NCBI GenBank assembly: GCA_029239545.1
Contig: JARBUQ010000239.1
Location: 1-7,026 of the forward strand
Reading direction: 5' to 3'
DNA length: 7,026 bases
Source of the DNA: Paenibacillus sp.
Lineage (GTDB): Bacteria > Bacillota > Bacilli > Paenibacillales > NBRC-103111
Positions 6,408 through 7,026 of the stretch are shown here, one piece after another. The position numbers were made by a program, and so were the translations under genes. Within the stretch, counting starts at the first letter, position 1, and every line of letters begins with the position of its first letter. The notes beneath the pieces were generated by a model. That model worked only from the letters and a program-made list of their open reading frames with translations, made no database searches and was not told the origin of the DNA.

Positions 6408-6441
6408 GTAAAATATTCCCTCCTCTGGACATAAGCCCATT

Positions 6442-6467
6442 ACATATAGGCGGGCGCCGCATAGAAT
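6442..6467 (+). promoter_or_regulatory. Possible sporulation-type (sigma-E/sigma-K-like) promoter for the proline-rich protein gene
   Basis: CATAGAAT (6460-6467) matches the sigma-E -10 consensus CATACAAT at seven of eight positions and also resembles the CATA core of sigma-K. ACATATA (6442-6448) is a partial -35 match, but the spacing (11 bases) is shorter than usual. The start would be near 6475, just before the ribosome site. No convincing sigma-A pair was seen for this gene, so this is a weak but consistent candidate. Confidence 0.25.
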
Positions 6468-6501
6468 GCAGAGAAAGATCGCAACCGAAAGGGGAATTCT
6501 A

Positions 6502-6819
6502 GTGTATAATCCATCACCTTTGCCTTCACCGCTTCCACCACCTGCCCCGTCATTACCGCTCCCTCCCTATATACCTGGCATACCGGGCGGAGGAGGTTAT
6601 ATTCAGCAAAAAGCGAACAGTCTAATCGGACGTCCAGTCGGAATCTCACTCAAGAACGGAACAGGTGTAGCCGGTGTCATCTGTCGTGTTCAAGGTGGAG
6701 AAGTATATGTCATGCAGTATTTGTATCAAAAACAATTCGCAACTTTCCACTATCCCTTCAATCAGATCCAAGACCTGAACCCATACCCAGGCTGCCAGCC
6801 GTTCGGTCCTTATTATTGA
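6502..6819 (+). CDS. Small proline-rich protein with Sm-like beta-rich C-terminal half, possible spore-surface protein
   Basis: A 105-residue protein I cannot place in a named family with certainty. Residues 4-29 are a proline-rich stretch (PSPLPSPLPPPAPSLPLPPY) leading to PGIPGGGG. Residues about 36-93 look like a small five-strand barrel: LIGRPVGISLKNGTGVAGVI, then GGEVYVMQYL, then ATFHYPFNQIQDL. The pattern 'conserved LIGR..., GTGVAGVI..., strand' recalls Sm-like domains of small Bacillus coat-associated proteins; that is resemblance by eye only. The tail NPYPGCQPFGPYY (93-105) is rich in Pro, Gly and Tyr. I chose GTG 6502 because AAAGGGG lies 7 bases upstream; ATG 6466 would add 12 residues but contains the ribosome site. 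It is the only plus-strand gene, divergent from the SGNH gene, and has no clear terminator. Confidence 0.75.
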   Translation: MYNPSPLPSPLPPPAPSLPLPPYIPGIPGGGGYIQQKANSLIGRPVGISLKNGTGVAGVICRVQGGEVYVMQYLYQKQFATFHYPFNQIQDLNPYPGCQPFGPYY

Positions 6820-6833
6820 AACAAAATAATGTA

Positions 6834-6902
6834 TGAAGATGAGTGGACTGAAGTGAAGTGGAGTTAAATGAAATGATTTGAAATGAAGTGAAGTGAAGTG
6901 AA
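6834..6902 (+). repeat. Imperfect tandem TGAAG pentanucleotide repeat (about 14 units)
   Basis: Starting at 6834 the sequence can be read in five-base steps as TGAAG or near variants (TGGAG, TGAAA, TTAAA, TGATT, TGGAC) to 6902. There are 13 full units and one partial. Six are exact TGAAG, with three in a row at 6884-6898. It lies 15 bases after the stop of the proline-rich protein gene and is non-coding as far as I can see. Simple repeats of this length are uncommon in bacteria outside phase-variable loci. Confidence 0.75.
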
Positions 6903-6941
6903 CCACTGTTGGAATGGCTACCGCCGAAACAATTCACCCTT

Positions 6942-7026
6942 TCAGAAGGCCGTCGACGCAACCTGTCTAATCAAAGTAAAGAATATCCCTATTGATTCGA
7001 ACAGCTTGTTTTCCTCGTCGAGCCAG
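6942..7026 (-). other. Possible 3' end of a minus-strand gene entering from the right edge (frame undecided)
   Basis: Two minus-strand frames are open from the window edge. One, ending at TAG 6967-6969, would give 19 residues ending AVRINRDILYFD. The other, ending at TGA 6942-6944, would give 27 residues beginning WLDEENKLFESIG. Both look protein-like, only one can be right, and the piece is too short to identify. It may also be non-coding. Confidence 0.2.

Noticed and set aside
6334..6432. Minus-strand 32-residue open frame (starts MSRGGNILLNN, ends EEANEQPKL) upstream of the SGNH gene
   Set aside because: No ribosome site before its ATG; the strong AGAGGAGGG lies inside it and faces no start codon; it contains the likely TATAAT promoter of the SGNH gene. 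Conservation in relatives would be needed to accept it.
6646..6906. Minus-strand open frame with repeated LHF/SLHF-like residues
   Set aside because: It is the reverse reading of the proline-rich protein gene and the TGAAG array; the periodic residues come from the pentamer repeat.
6914..6970. Plus-strand 18-residue frame starting MATAETIHPF
   Set aside because: Very short, only a weak ribosome site, and nothing recognisable; chance is the simpler explanation.

Overview
The window looks like part of a Firmicutes chromosome, most likely Paenibacillus or a close relative. I base this on a base composition near 50% GC, strong AGGAGG-type ribosome binding sites, frequent GTG/TTG starts, a small proline-rich protein of the kind seen among spore-surface proteins, and the mix of ROK regulator, SGNH hydrolase and Gfo/Idh/MocA oxidoreductase. 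This is inference from style; there is no rRNA or marker gene here.

Layout, right to left because nearly everything is on the minus strand. At about 6.5-6.8 kb a small plus-strand gene encodes a proline-rich protein with a compact beta-rich C-terminal half. It is followed by an imperfect TGAAG pentanucleotide repeat and an unresolved end. Divergent from it, with its own sigma-A-like promoter, is a single SGNH/GDSL hydrolase gene (5647-6306), which ends in a probable hairpin terminator. A good sigma-A promoter (TTGACG/TATATT) then starts a six-gene minus-strand cluster: RidA-type enamine/imine deaminase, SDR oxidoreductase, DSD1/D-threonine-aldolase-fold PLP enzyme, M20 metallopeptidase, ROK-type repressor, and a Gfo/Idh/MocA oxidoreductase cut by the window edge. 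The genes overlap or sit 20-45 bases apart. The exception is a 107-base gap before the M20 gene, which holds a 22-bp dyad and a possible internal promoter.

How the genes may work together: the PLP enzyme carries a His-x-Cys metal site, which resembles D-serine dehydratase more than D-threonine aldolase. D-serine dehydration releases 2-aminoacrylate, the classic RidA substrate, and the RidA gene is first in the operon. The M20 enzyme could release the amino acid from an N-acyl or peptide precursor, and the SDR and Gfo/Idh/MocA enzymes could handle hydroxy/keto intermediates. The ROK protein is the obvious local regulator. A D-hydroxyamino-acid (or N-acyl derivative) catabolic operon is my best reading. 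The substrate is not shown by the sequence.

No tRNA, rRNA, CRISPR array, insertion sequence or prophage gene was found. No stretch longer than about 210 bases lacks a gene or an annotated element.
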